A stretch of 64,000 nucleotides of DNA. Origin: Alphaproteobacteria bacterium. GTDB lineage: Bacteria > Myxococcota_A > UBA796 > CAJQPC01. The DNA lies in NCBI GenBank assembly GCA_020632795.1, contig JACKEV010000009.1, forward strand, positions 124,001-188,000, written 5' to 3'. The position numbers and the translations under genes were made by a program. Under the pieces are notes generated by a model, which was not told the origin of the DNA, made no database searches, and saw only the letters and a list, made by a program, of their open reading frames with translations. Positions 1 through 9,200 of this stretch are shown here, one piece after another. Position 1 is the stretch's first letter, and every line of letters begins with the position of its first letter.

Positions 1-991
1 CGCCGAGGCCTGCTCGGAGCAGGGCTTCTTCAAGGAGTCGGAGCGCCACGCCCAGCGCCTCCTGGAGGGAGCCCGCCGCCACGGCTGGGACGCCCTCGTC
101 GCCCCGGCGCTGCGCCTGAGCGCACGGGCCTTCGAGGCGGACGGGGACCTCGACGAGGCCTGGAGCCGGTTGGTGGACGCCCGCGAGATCCACCGCTTCC
201 GCGAGGAGGCCGACGGCGTCGCCCACTGCACCGCCGCGCTCGGCCAGCTCGCCCGGGACATGGGGCGGCTCGACGAGGGGCTGGAGTACTTCGAAGAGGC
301 CCTGGAGCAGCACGAGGCGTCCGGGGACGACCTCGCGGTGGGCCGCGCCCTCGCCGGCATGGGCGGCATCGCCCTGGGGCGCCAGGACTACGACGAGGCC
401 GAGCGCTGCTACCAGGAGGGCCTGCGGGCCTTCCGTCGGGTCGGCTACCGCGTGGGCGAGGCCGAGATGCGCAACGGCCTGGGCGAGGTCCACCGCTACC
501 GCCGGGATCTGGTCGCCGCCGAGCGTGAGTACCGGGAGGCGATGAACGTCTTCGTCGAGATCGACAGCGCCAAGATCCTGGTCCCCCAGCTCAACCTCGG
601 CCTGGTGCTCATGGCCCGGGGCCGCTGGGAGGAGGCCGAGGATCTCTTCGAGCAGGCCCGCCCGGTCATCGAGCGGCGCGGTCGGGCGAGCCTGCGCGTG
701 TTCCTGGACGCCTTCCAGCTCGCCACCCACGACCCCCGGCGCGACGACTGGGACGAGCGCTACGCCGGCGTGGCCGCGGTGCTGCGGGACAGCCGCGTGG
801 TGGAGCCTGACATGGCCTGGCCCCTGGAGCTGGCCGCCGGGCGCGCCCGCAAGCTGCGCCGCGTCGAGCGCGCCCGCATGCTCTACGAGCTGGCGCTGGA
901 CCAGTGGATCCGCCTGGAGGCCGACGAGGCCGAGCAGCGCGTGCTGGAGCAGCTCGCGGAGATGGGCTTCAAGGATCCCTGGCTGCATTGA
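1..991 (+). CDS. TPR-repeat protein, C-terminal part (5' end outside window)
   Basis: The reading frame is open from base 2 to the TGA at 989-991, so the true start lies before the window. The visible 329 or so residues are helical tetratricopeptide repeats of the form A..GxxALxxxDYDEAExxYxEGLxxF, rich in Ala, Glu, Arg and Leu. At least five repeat units can be recognised, for example around DYDEAERCYQEGL and RWEEAEDLFEQARP. No catalytic motif, signal peptide or membrane segment lies in this part. In myxobacteria such C-terminal TPR blocks often end large Ser/Thr kinases or AAA-type regulators, and the missing N-terminus could be one of these; that is inference only. A TTG at 170 could act as an internal start, but the repeat pattern continues upstream of it. 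The function is unknown beyond protein-protein scaffolding. Confidence 0.75.
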   Translation, partial: AEACSEQGFFKESERHAQRLLEGARRHGWDALVAPALRLSARAFEADGDLDEAWSRLVDAREIHRFREEADGVAHCTAALGQLARDMGRLDEGLEYFEEALEQHEASGDDLAVGRALAGMGGIALGRQDYDEAERCYQEGLRAFRRVGYRVGEAEMRNGLGEVHRYRRDLVAAEREYREAMNVFVEIDSAKILVPQLNLGLVLMARGRWEEAEDLFEQARPVIERRGRASLRVFLDAFQLATHDPRRDDWDERYAGVAAVLRDSRVVEPDMAWPLELAAGRARKLRRVERARMLYELALDQWIRLEADEAEQRVLEQLAEMGFKDPWLH

Positions 992-1045
992 TGCGGGCCG
1001 CCGCCCGATCCGATATGAGCCAGCGTCTCCAAGGAATGTCCCTCC

Positions 1046-1345
1046 ATGCCCGAGCTGACCGGAAAGCAGCGCCGCTACCTGCGCGGCCTCGGCCACCACC
1101 TCGACCCGGTCGTCATGATCGGCCAGCGCGGCCTGTCCGACGCCCTCGAGCGCAAGGTGGACGCCGAGCTGGAGAACCACGAGCTGATCAAGGTGCGGAT
1201 CGGCGGCGGCGCCCTGGAGGACGCCAAGGAGGCCGGGGCGGCGCTGGCCGGCGCCTGCAGCGCCGCGCTGGTCCAGGTCGTGGGCAACACCGCGCTGCTG
1301 TATCGACCCCGAGAGGATGACCCCGAGATCGTCCTCCCCCGCTGA
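1046..1345 (+). CDS. yhbY: YhbY-family CRM-domain RNA-binding protein
   Basis: This 99-residue protein is a single CRM domain, the usual size for the family. It shows the typical opening LTGKQRRYLRGLGHHLDP, then VVMIGQRGLSDAL and a KVRIGGG turn corresponding to the GxxG-type RNA-binding loop. The end, ALVQVVGNTALLYRP, matches the last strand of the fold. Family members associate with pre-50S ribosomal particles and assist large-subunit assembly in the cytoplasm. The gene follows the TPR gene by 54 bases. Its last 29 bases overlap the start of the next gene, an ABC ATPase, so the three probably share a transcript. Identity is secure; the exact role in this organism is inferred from the family. 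Confidence 0.9.
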   Translation: MPELTGKQRRYLRGLGHHLDPVVMIGQRGLSDALERKVDAELENHELIKVRIGGGALEDAKEAGAALAGACSAALVQVVGNTALLYRPREDDPEIVLPR

Positions 1346-2060
1346 GCCGCGCGTCCGCGCGCGTGGGCTCGGCCGCACCTTCGGCGCCCGGGTCGCCCTG
1401 CGCGACGTCGATCTCGATCTGCACGCGGGCGAGGTGCTCGGCGTGGTCGGCCCCAACGGCGGCGGGAAGAGCACGCTCCTGATGCTGATGGCGGGCCTGC
1501 TGCGCCCGACCGCGGGCAGCGTGACGGTCTGCGGCCTGCCCGCCCACCGCCTGGCGGTGCAGCGGCGCGGCCAGGTGGGCCTGGTGACCGCCGAGCCCGG
1601 CCTCTACCCCCTGCTGACCGGCTGGGAGAACCTGGGCTGGTTCGCCGGCCTGCTCGATGTTCCGGCCGACGCAGCGCGCCCGCTGCTCGAAGAGCTGCAG
1701 CTCATCGGCCTCATGGAAGAGCGGGTCTCCGGGTGGTCCAGCGGGTCGCGCCAGAAGCTCTCGCTCGTGCGGGCGCTCCTGACCCGCCCCAGCCTGCTGC
1801 TGCTCGACGAGCCCACCGCCAACCTGGACCCTCTGGCCGCCCAGGTCATCTGGCAGGCGCTCCGCGAGCGGGCCGACGCCGGCCTGGCCGTGGCCCTGGC
1901 CACCCACGACCTCAACGCCGTGGCGCAGATCAGCGACCGGGTCGCCTTCGTGCAGCAGACCGTGCGCCATGTCGAGGCGCTGCCCGGCCCGCGCCGGGCC
2001 CCCGCGCCGGGTGGGCTGCTGGCGCGCTACCAGGAGACCCTGGGGGAGGGCGCGCCGTGA
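1317..2060 (+). CDS. ABC transporter ATP-binding protein
   Basis: This 247-residue cytoplasmic ATPase couples ATP hydrolysis to the permease encoded next. Visible motifs are Walker A GPNGGGKST near residue 50, a CcmA/NatA-like signature WSSGSRQKLSLVRAL near 140, Walker B LLLLDEPT near 160, and the H-loop ATHD near 195. The short single-domain form and the SSG.RQK signature are typical of ABC-2 exporters (drug, polysaccharide, sodium or Gld-type) rather than of importers. The ATG at 1317 overlaps the end of yhbY by 29 bases. The stop overlaps the GTG start of the permease (GTGA), which implies translational coupling. The substrate cannot be read from the sequence. Confidence 0.88.
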   Translation: MTPRSSSPAEPRVRARGLGRTFGARVALRDVDLDLHAGEVLGVVGPNGGGKSTLLMLMAGLLRPTAGSVTVCGLPAHRLAVQRRGQVGLVTAEPGLYPLLTGWENLGWFAGLLDVPADAARPLLEELQLIGLMEERVSGWSSGSRQKLSLVRALLTRPSLLLLDEPTANLDPLAAQVIWQALRERADAGLAVALATHDLNAVAQISDRVAFVQQTVRHVEALPGPRRAPAPGGLLARYQETLGEGAP

Positions 2061-2833
2061 TCCTGCACGTCGCCCGGCGGGAGTGGCGGGAGCTGGCCCG
2101 GCAGCCGGCGCTGCTGGTGTCCACCACGGCGATCTATGGGGCGTTGGGGGCTGTCATCGTCGCGCTTCTCTGTTTGCTGGAGTTCGTGCACGGGGGGCCC
2201 GAGATGGTGGCCGAGTTTGAGGCCCGCATGGCGGCCGCCGGGCTCGGGGGACCGGGGGCGTTGGAGGGCTGGGCAACCCAGGCCGTCGACATCACGCTCT
2301 TCTTGTTGTTCGCCCAGCTCATGGGCGTCACCGGTGTGCTCGCCGGGCACACGATCCTGCACGATCGGGTGTGTGGCACATTGCCGTTCCTCCTGCTCTC
2401 CCCGGTTCGCCGGTGGCAGCTCCTGGTGGGCAAGGTGCTGGGCGCGGTGGCCTTCCCCCTGCTGGTCTATGGGGTCTTCGGCGGCGGGCTGTGCTGGTTC
2501 ATGTCCACGCTGGATGTGACACAGAGCGCCCGGCTGCACCTGCCGCCCTCCCCGGGGTGGTGGATCGCCTTCGCGATCGGGGCGCCGGCCTGGACCTGGT
2601 TCGTGGCGACGGTGTGCGCGGTGGCCTCCAGCGTGACCCGGGACCCGCGCAGCGCCCAGCAGATCGTGTGGCTGGTCCAGTTCTTCACTGTCCTTTTGTG
2701 TGGGATCATGCTGGTGGGGGCGCTGCCCGGCGGCGCGGCCGAGGAGGCGGCGCTGCTGCCCTTCGCCGGGGCGGCGTGCTTCGCGGCGACGATGATGGGG
2801 GAGGCGATCCTGAGCCGCGAGGTCACGCGCTGA
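2057..2833 (+). CDS. ABC-2 type transporter permease
   Basis: This 258-residue membrane protein is the partner of the ATPase encoded immediately upstream. I chose the GTG at 2057 because it overlaps the ATPase stop as GTGA and begins with ILHVARREWRELARQP, the usual cytoplasmic opening of ABC-2 permeases. About six hydrophobic segments follow, including STTAIYGALGAVIVALLCLL, FLLFAQLMGVTGVLAG and LLVYGVFGGGLCWFMS. The conserved cytoplasmic turn CGTLPFLLLSPVRRWQLLVGK is the family's coupling region between segments 2 and 3. The likely role is export of a small molecule or polymer across the inner membrane. The last 11 bases overlap the tail of the convergent MopE-type gene. Confidence 0.82.
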   Translation: MILHVARREWRELARQPALLVSTTAIYGALGAVIVALLCLLEFVHGGPEMVAEFEARMAAAGLGGPGALEGWATQAVDITLFLLFAQLMGVTGVLAGHTILHDRVCGTLPFLLLSPVRRWQLLVGKVLGAVAFPLLVYGVFGGGLCWFMSTLDVTQSARLHLPPSPGWWIAFAIGAPAWTWFVATVCAVASSVTRDPRSAQQIVWLVQFFTVLLCGIMLVGALPGGAAEEAALLPFAGAACFAATMMGEAILSREVTR

Positions 2834-5800
2834 AGCGCCGCCGCCGCAGGCCCAGCAGGGCGAGCAGCCCCAGCCAGAGCGAGCCGCCGGGGGCGCTGGC
2901 GCAGCCGTCGCCGCCCTTGTCGGTGGAGGGGCCGCCGGTGTCCTCGGGCTCGGCGTCGGCGCCGTCGCAGTCCTGGTCCACGCCGTCGCCGGGGGCGTCG
3001 ACGGCGTCGGGGTTCACGGCCGGGTCGGCGTCGTCGCAGTCGTCGCCGCCCCGGCTCTCGGCGTCGAAGCCGTCGGCGTCGGCGTCGTCGTCGCTCAGGC
3101 CGTCGCAGTCCTGGTCCACGCGGTCGTACCAGGTCTCCTCGGCGCTGGGGTTGATGGTCGGGTCGTCGTCGTCGCAGTCGTCGCCGCCGACCTCCTCGGC
3201 GTCGTGGCCGTCGCCGTCGACGTCGGTGACGTCGGCGCCGTCGCAGTCCTGGTCCAGGCCGTCGTAGGGGCGGTCGAAGGCCTCGGGGTGGACGTCCTCG
3301 TCGGCGTCGTCGCAGTCCTCACCGCCGTGGTCGGCGTGGGCCCAGCCGTCCTGGTCCGCGTCGTAGTCGTCGTCGCCCGCGCAGTCCTGATCGACGCCGT
3401 CGTACCAGACCTCAGCGGCGCCCGGGTGGACGTCGGGGTCGGTGTCGTCGCAGTCCACGCCGCCGGCCTCCACGGCGTCGTCGCCGTCGCCATCCACGTC
3501 GGTGATGTCCCGCCCGTCACAGTCCTGGTCGACGCCGTCGTAGGGGATCTCCGGGGCGCCCTGGTGCACCTGGGGGTCGGCGTCGTCACAGTCGTCGCCG
3601 CCGAAGTCCTCGTGCAGGTCGCCGTCACTGTCGGCGTCGTAGTCATCGCCGCCCGCGCAGTCCTGGTCGACGCCATCGTACCAGACCTCGGTCGCCCCCG
3701 GGTACGCCGCGGCGTCCTCGTCGTCGCAGTCCGTACCGCCAGCAGGCAGGCCGTCGTAGCCGTCGCCGTCCACGTCGGTGAGGTCCACGCCGTCGCAGTC
3801 CTGGTCCAGGCCGTCGTAGGGGGTCTCTGCGGCGCCCGGGGAGACCCCGGCGTCTGTGTCGTTACAGTCGTCGGCGTTGTCGACCGAGCCGCTGGGGGCG
3901 TCGCAGGCCAGGGACGTGACGCTCGCGTCGCCGTAGCCGTCCCCGTCGCTGTCTCCGTACCAGGTCGTCGCGTCCACCGCGCCGGACTCGTCCACGTCGC
4001 CGTCGCAGTCGTCGTCATCGCCATCACAGGTCTCGCTGGCGGAGGGGTACGCCGCCGCGTCCGAGTCGTCACAGTCCTCGTCGATGGCGTAGCCGTCCCC
4101 GTCGCTGTCGGTGTCCGGGCCGCCGTAGGCCCCGATGTCGCTGCGGGAGCCGTCCAGATCCAGTACAGACGGATCACCCGCGTCGATCAAGGTCGAGGAC
4201 GCCGCGAGGGTCAGGTCGTCGTTCGTGCAGTCGCCGTCCGCGCTGTAGGAGACCAGATCGGGGTCGTCGGTGAGGTTGCCGTAGGCGCTGGTGGAGAAGC
4301 TGAACCGCCCCGCCGCGTCCCCCCCGGTGTTGCCGGTCCAGTCGTTGTACAGGAAGTCTGTGTCGCCAGCGCTGCCGGTGTCCAGCGCGTAGGCCGCGCC
4401 GCCGCTGACCGTCCAGGCCACGACGTTGTTCACCACGTCCCCGCCGCTGTTCCACCAGTACATCGCGCCACCGTAGCGGATGGCCTCGTTGGTGAGGAAG
4501 GTGTTGTTGATGAGATCGATGCTGGAGGTGCTCTCGATGTAGATCGCCCCGCCGCGATCCGCTGTGTTCTCCACGAACAGGTTGTTGGTCCAGGCGTCGC
4601 TCGTCCCCTGGCCGTCATGCACGAAGGCCGCGCCGCCGTCGTCCGCGCTGTTGCTGCAGAAGCGCACGTTGTGGACGTCGGTGGCGCCGATCCCGTACAG
4701 GAACAGCCCGCCGCCGCCGTAGCTGAGGCCGCCGCTGTTGGCCACGTTGCCGGTGACCCAGGCGTCTCGGACCGTGACGCTGTCGGCGTCCATCGCGAAG
4801 ATCCCGCCCCCGTGACCGTATGCGGTGTTGTCGGTGAGGTCCACCCCCTCCAGCGAGAGGCCGTAGCCCACAGACGAAGGCGTGAAGTAGATGGCGCCGC
4901 CGTAGAACGTGGCGCTCGTGCAGCCGTCCAGCGCGCCGTGTTCGTAGGTGATGTTGCTCTGGTAGCTCGACGCGATGCAGCCCCCGTTCAGGTCGGAGAG
5001 GCTGTCGGAGATGAACACGCGGCTCAGCTCCAGGTCGCTGCCGTAGCTGGCGTAGAGGGTGCCGCCCTCTCCCCCGGCGGCCTGGTGCCCCTCAAAGCGG
5101 GAGTCGCTGATCACGGCCGCCCCGTTGAGCTGCTGGAGGTAGAGCGCGCCGCCGTCGTCCGTGCTGGAGTTGTCGAGGAAGGTGCCGCCGCTGATCTCCA
5201 CCGCGCCGCCGTAGATGAGGTAGATGGCGCCGCCCTGGTCGCCGCTGTTGTCCAGCCAGGTGTCCCCGGTGGCGTACAGCGCGGAGTCTGTGTGGAGTGC
5301 GATGGCCCCGCCGTAGCCGCTGGCGTTGCCCTCCCAGGTCGAGCCGGTGGAGGTCACCACGCAGTTGTCATAGGCATACACAGCGCCGCCGGAGTAGCCG
5401 GAGACCGACTGTGGGCCGTTCTCCAGCCAGAGGTCGTTGACGGTGTCCAGCTCGGCGTAGCTGTCGAGGTACGCCGCCCCACCGATGGTGTTGCCGTTGC
5501 CGTTGCCGGCGTAGGTGCTGTCCGCGCTGGTCGCCTGGGCGTAGTCGGTCAGGTAGAGCGCGCCGCCGTGGTGGTTGGTGGTGTTGTCCTCCAGGGTGGA
5601 GGACTGGATGGACACGGTGGTGCCCGAGCCCTCGGCGTACACCGCGCCGCCGAAGTAGACCGTGTTGCTCCGGATCTCCGCGCCGTCCAGGGTGAGCGAG
5701 CCCCCGCCCCCCACGTACACGGTCCCGTTGAACCCCAGGTTGTTCTCCAGCACAGAGTCCGTGATGGTGACATCTCCGCCGTCGACGTACACCGCCGGCC

Positions 5801-6185
5801 CGTCGTCCAGACCCGCGTCGATGCCGTCGATGACGACGTCCACCAGGGCCAGGCTGCTGCCGGAGACGTACACCGCGCGGTCGGCGTCGACCAGGGTGAA
5901 GCCCTCCAGGGTCGTGCCGTCGGGCTCCCCCCGGGTGGCCTCGACGAGGTTGGTGCAGGTGGTGCCGTCCAGGGTGGTGAGCGCAGGACCGCTGCTGGCC
6001 CGCACGGTGACCCCGGTGCCCAGGAGGTCAAGGCACTCGGTGTAGGTGCCCGCCGCGACCAGCACGGTGTCCCCGTCGGTGGCCGCCGCGATGGCGCTCT
6101 GGATGCTGGAGTAGCCGCTGGCGCCGTTCGGATCGACGCGGAGGGTGGCGGCGCTGGCGGGGAGGGTCAGGGCAAGCAGCAGCAT
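2823..6185 (-). CDS. Secreted beta-helix protein with MopE-type Asp-rich repeats and MYXO-CTERM-like tail
   Basis: This is a large surface or secreted protein of 1,120 residues. I start it at the ATG at 6185, which gives the short signal peptide MLLLALTLPASA; a longer in-frame extension to 6332 runs over the preceding gene and has no signal. Residues about 15-690 are parallel beta-helix coils with pectate-lyase-like Asn ladders (repeats like NNxGGAxY and GSxLxxxxxxxxDN). Residues about 690-1080 hold eight MopE-type repeats of the form DCDDxDPxVxPGAxExxYDGVDQDCDG separated by DVDGDGxD linkers, which look like calcium or other metal sites. The end has Pro/Thr/Gly linker, GDGCASAPGG, a hydrophobic helix and RRRR, matching a MYXO-CTERM sorting tail. 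It is a paralogue of the upstream neighbour, with which it is probably co-transcribed. Function unknown; adhesion or structural roles are guesses. Confidence 0.8.
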   Translation of the reverse strand: MLLLALTLPASAATLRVDPNGASGYSSIQSAIAAATDGDTVLVAAGTYTECLDLLGTGVTVRASSGPALTTLDGTTCTNLVEATRGEPDGTTLEGFTLVDADRAVYVSGSSLALVDVVIDGIDAGLDDGPAVYVDGGDVTITDSVLENNLGFNGTVYVGGGGSLTLDGAEIRSNTVYFGGAVYAEGSGTTVSIQSSTLEDNTTNHHGGALYLTDYAQATSADSTYAGNGNGNTIGGAAYLDSYAELDTVNDLWLENGPQSVSGYSGGAVYAYDNCVVTSTGSTWEGNASGYGGAIALHTDSALYATGDTWLDNSGDQGGAIYLIYGGAVEISGGTFLDNSSTDDGGALYLQQLNGAAVISDSRFEGHQAAGGEGGTLYASYGSDLELSRVFISDSLSDLNGGCIASSYQSNITYEHGALDGCTSATFYGGAIYFTPSSVGYGLSLEGVDLTDNTAYGHGGGIFAMDADSVTVRDAWVTGNVANSGGLSYGGGGLFLYGIGATDVHNVRFCSNSADDGGAAFVHDGQGTSDAWTNNLFVENTADRGGAIYIESTSSIDLINNTFLTNEAIRYGGAMYWWNSGGDVVNNVVAWTVSGGAAYALDTGSAGDTDFLYNDWTGNTGGDAAGRFSFSTSAYGNLTDDPDLVSYSADGDCTNDDLTLAASSTLIDAGDPSVLDLDGSRSDIGAYGGPDTDSDGDGYAIDEDCDDSDAAAYPSASETCDGDDDDCDGDVDESGAVDATTWYGDSDGDGYGDASVTSLACDAPSGSVDNADDCNDTDAGVSPGAAETPYDGLDQDCDGVDLTDVDGDGYDGLPAGGTDCDDEDAAAYPGATEVWYDGVDQDCAGGDDYDADSDGDLHEDFGGDDCDDADPQVHQGAPEIPYDGVDQDCDGRDITDVDGDGDDAVEAGGVDCDDTDPDVHPGAAEVWYDGVDQDCAGDDDYDADQDGWAHADHGGEDCDDADEDVHPEAFDRPYDGLDQDCDGADVTDVDGDGHDAEEVGGDDCDDDDPTINPSAEETWYDRVDQDCDGLSDDDADADGFDAESRGGDDCDDADPAVNPDAVDAPGDGVDQDCDGADAEPEDTGGPSTDKGGDGCASAPGGSLWLGLLALLGLRRRRFSA

Positions 6186-6198
6186 CGGCAGGCTCCCA

Positions 6199-6229
6199 GG
6201 GGTGGCGGAGCAATATATTCCGCCACCCC
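6199..6229 (-). promoter_or_regulatory. Perfect 11-bp inverted repeat between the two MopE-type genes
   Basis: GGGGTGGCGGA and its exact complement TCCGCCACCCC flank a nine-base AT-rich loop. The element lies between the stop of the upstream paralogue (6239) and the start of the downstream one (6185). No run of T follows on the minus strand, so it is not a classical terminator. It could stabilise the 3' end of the upstream message, attenuate read-through, or occlude the downstream ribosome site. Its presence is certain; its role is open. Confidence 0.55.
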
Positions 6230-6238
6230 CGAGGTCGC

Positions 6239-9200
6239 TCAGCGCCGACGGCGGCGCGCCGCGAGGCCCATCAGCAGGGCCAGGGCCCAGGCGGTCGAGG
6301 TGCCCGGCGCGTTGGAGGAGCACCCGCCGCACTTGGAGTCGCTGTCCGTGCCGCCGCTGATGCCGGTGTCGTCGCCCACGACCTCGCCGGTGTCGTCGGT
6401 CTCGCTCGGCCCGTCGTCGCCGTCGCAGTCGCTGTCCACGCCGTCGCCGGGGGTGTCGATGGCGTCGGGGTTCACCGTCGGGTCGTCGTCCGCGCAGTCG
6501 GTGCCGCCGTAGTCAGCGCTGTCGTGGCCGTCTCCGTCGGCGTCGTAGTCGCTCAGGCCGTCGCAGTTGCCGTCGACGCCGTCGTAGTAGACCTCCTCGA
6601 TGCCCGGGTTGACCGTGTAGTCCTCGTCGTCGCAGTCCTCGCCGCCGGCCGCGACCGCGTCGTAGCCGTCGGCGTCCACGTCGGTGAGGTCGCCGTCGGC
6701 GCAGTCCTCGTCGATGCCGTTGTAGGGCACCTCGCTGCCGTTGGGGTTGGCCTGCGCGTTCAGATCGTCACAGTCCTCGCCGCCGTAGGCGTCGCTGTCC
6801 CAGCCGTCCTCGTCGGCGTCGTAGTCGCTGGAGCTGTCACAGTTCTGATCGACGCCGTCGTACCAGACCTCCGTCGCGCCGGGGTACACGTCCGGCCGGT
6901 TGTCGTCGCAGTCGGTGCCGCCGTAGCTGGCGCTGTCGTAGGTGTCGGCGTCGGCGTCGAAGTCGCTGTCGCCGTTGCAGTTCTGGTCGATGCCGTCGTA
7001 CCAGATCTCGGTGGCGCCGGGGTAGACGTACTCGTCGTCGTCGTCGCAGTCCGTGCCGCCCACCACGTCGCTGTCGAAGCTGTCGCCGTCGACGTCGGTG
7101 AGGTCGAAGCCGTCACAGTCCTGGTCGACCCCGTCGTAGGGCACCTCGGTGGCCCCGGGGAACACGCTGCTGGCGGAGTCGTCACAGTCGTTCGTGTTGC
7201 CGACGTAGCCATTGGGCGCGTCGCAGGCCGTCGCCGTGGCGGCGGGCGAGCCGTAGCCGTCGCCGTCGCTGTCGACGTACCAGGTGCTGGCGTCGGCCGC
7301 GCTGTCCTCGTCGACCGTCCCGTCACAGTTGTTGTCGACGTTGTCGCAGTACTCGGTGGCGCCGGGGTAGACGGTCGCGTCGTTGTCGTCACAGTCATCG
7401 GTGTTGTAGTAGCCGTCGCCGTCCGCGTCGAAGATGTCGGCGCTCGCGCCGCCGTAGGCGCCGATGTCGCTGCGGCTGCCGTCCACGTCCAGGAGGGTGG
7501 GGTAGCCCGCGTCGATCAGCGTCGAGGAGGACGAGAGCGTGAACGCGTCGTTGGAGCAGTCCCCGTCCGAGGTGTAGCTGGTGAACATCGGCTGGTCGGT
7601 GATGTTCCCGCTGCTGCTGGTGGAGAAGGTGAAACTGCCCGAGGCGTTCCCGCCCGCGTTGCTGTACCAGTCATTGTACAGGAAGTTGCTGTAGGTGTTG
7701 CTGGCCGCGTCCGCCGCGTACAGCGCGCCGCCGCCGCCGGTGTAGGCGACGATGTTGTTGATGAAGTCTGTGTAGGAGGAGGTGTAGTAGATCGTCCCGC
7801 CGTAGTAGGTCGCCTCGTTGCCCACGAAGGTGTTGTTCACCATGTCCGTGTAGGAGTTGGACTGGAGGTAGACCGCGCCGCCGTTGTAGGACGCGGTGTT
7901 CTCGGCGAACACGTTGTTGGACCACTCGTCGTAGCCGTTGCCGCCGTAGGTGTAGTACTGGTACACGCCGCCGCCGTAGTAGGCGGTGTTGTTGCAGAAC
8001 CAGTTGTTCGAGATCTCGCTGGTGTCGGTGTAGTAGAGGTACAGCCCGCCGCCCTGGTAGCTGCTGTTGGAGGAGTTCGCCCGGTTGCCCGAGAGCACGC
8101 CGCCGTGCAGGGTGAAGTCGTCGGTGTAGTACGCGTAGATGGCGCCGCCGTGGTAGTAGGCGGTGTTGTCGGTGAAGTCGACGTCCTCCAGATACAGATC
8201 GTCGACGTTGGTGGTCGCCGGGTAGAAGTAGATCGCGCCGCCGTAGCCGTAGGTCGCCGTACAGTTCTCGTAGGAGCCGCCGACGTGGCTCAGGCTGCTG
8301 TAGTAGTGACTGTACACGCAGCCGCCGTAGTAGTACGCGGTGCTGTTGGAGATGTCGACGTCCGTCATGTCCAGGTCGGAGTAGTAGTAGGCGTAGATCG
8401 TGCCGCCGTGCCCACCGCTGGAGCTGTTCGAGTTGTTGTCGAACACGGTGTCGTCGATGGAGGTCGTGCTGTAGGTCTGGATCAGGTAGACCGCGCCGCC
8501 GTGGCCGTAGACCGCGGCGTTCGTGTCGAACGTCGCCCCCGAGATCGTGGAGGTGCCGTAGTATTCGTGATAGATCGCGCCGCCGTGGTAGTACGTGTAG
8601 TTGCCCGTGAACACGTCGTCGGTGGAGGTCAGGTTGCTGTAGTAGTAGATGTAGATGGCGCCGCCGTAGTAGGCGTAGTTGCTGTCGTAGACGTTGCTCG
8701 AAGACACCACGTCCGAGTAGTAGTAGCTGTAGATGGCGCCGCCGTAGTACCCGTAGTTGTACCCGTAGCTGCCGTTGTTCGTGTAGGTGTCGTCGCTGGT
8801 GTCGTAGCTGGCGTAGGTGTGCAGGTAGGCCGCGCCGCCGTGGGTGTAGGCGTTGCCGTTGTCCGTGTAGGTGCTGTTGGTGGAGGTGACCTCAGCGTAG
8901 TTGTAGATGTACCAGGCGCCACCGTAGTAGTAGGTGGTGTTGCTGGTGGCGGTCACCTGATCAGCCGTCAGGGTCGAGCCGCTGCCCTGCACCCAGGCGG
9001 CGGCGCCGTAGTACGCCCAGTTGCCGGAGAACTCCACGTTGCTCAGCGTGACGTCCGAGCCGTTGATGACGTAGAGCGTGCCGTAGTAGCTGGAGTTGTT
9101 GGTGATGTCCGAGTCGGTGAAGCTCACCGTGGCGTTCTGGTCGATGTAGGCGGCGCCCCCGTGGTAGCCGGAGTTGCCGGTGCCGTTGATGACCACGTCC

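Noticed and set aside
1733..2056. Upstream extension of the ABC permease frame
   Set aside because: The translated extension is Arg/Ala/Pro-rich shadow of the ATPase gene. The GTG at 2057 is the natural coupled start.
2930..4110. Regular short DNA repeats resembling a tandem array or CRISPR
   Set aside because: Units follow codon periodicity, encode the MopE motifs and are imperfect, with no unique spacers or leader; the same applies to 6410-7430.
6186..6332. N-terminal extension of 49 residues for the 2823-6185 protein
   Set aside because: It would overlap the end of the upstream gene and hide the signal peptide. The ATG at 6185 gives a proper export signal.
3204..6512. Long open frame on the plus strand rich in Val and Ala, opposite the MopE-type genes
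   Set aside because: It is the mirror of the Asp- and Gly-rich repeats on the minus strand, has no start signal or fold, and would bridge two real genes. The same holds for the plus-strand frame at 6524-9631.
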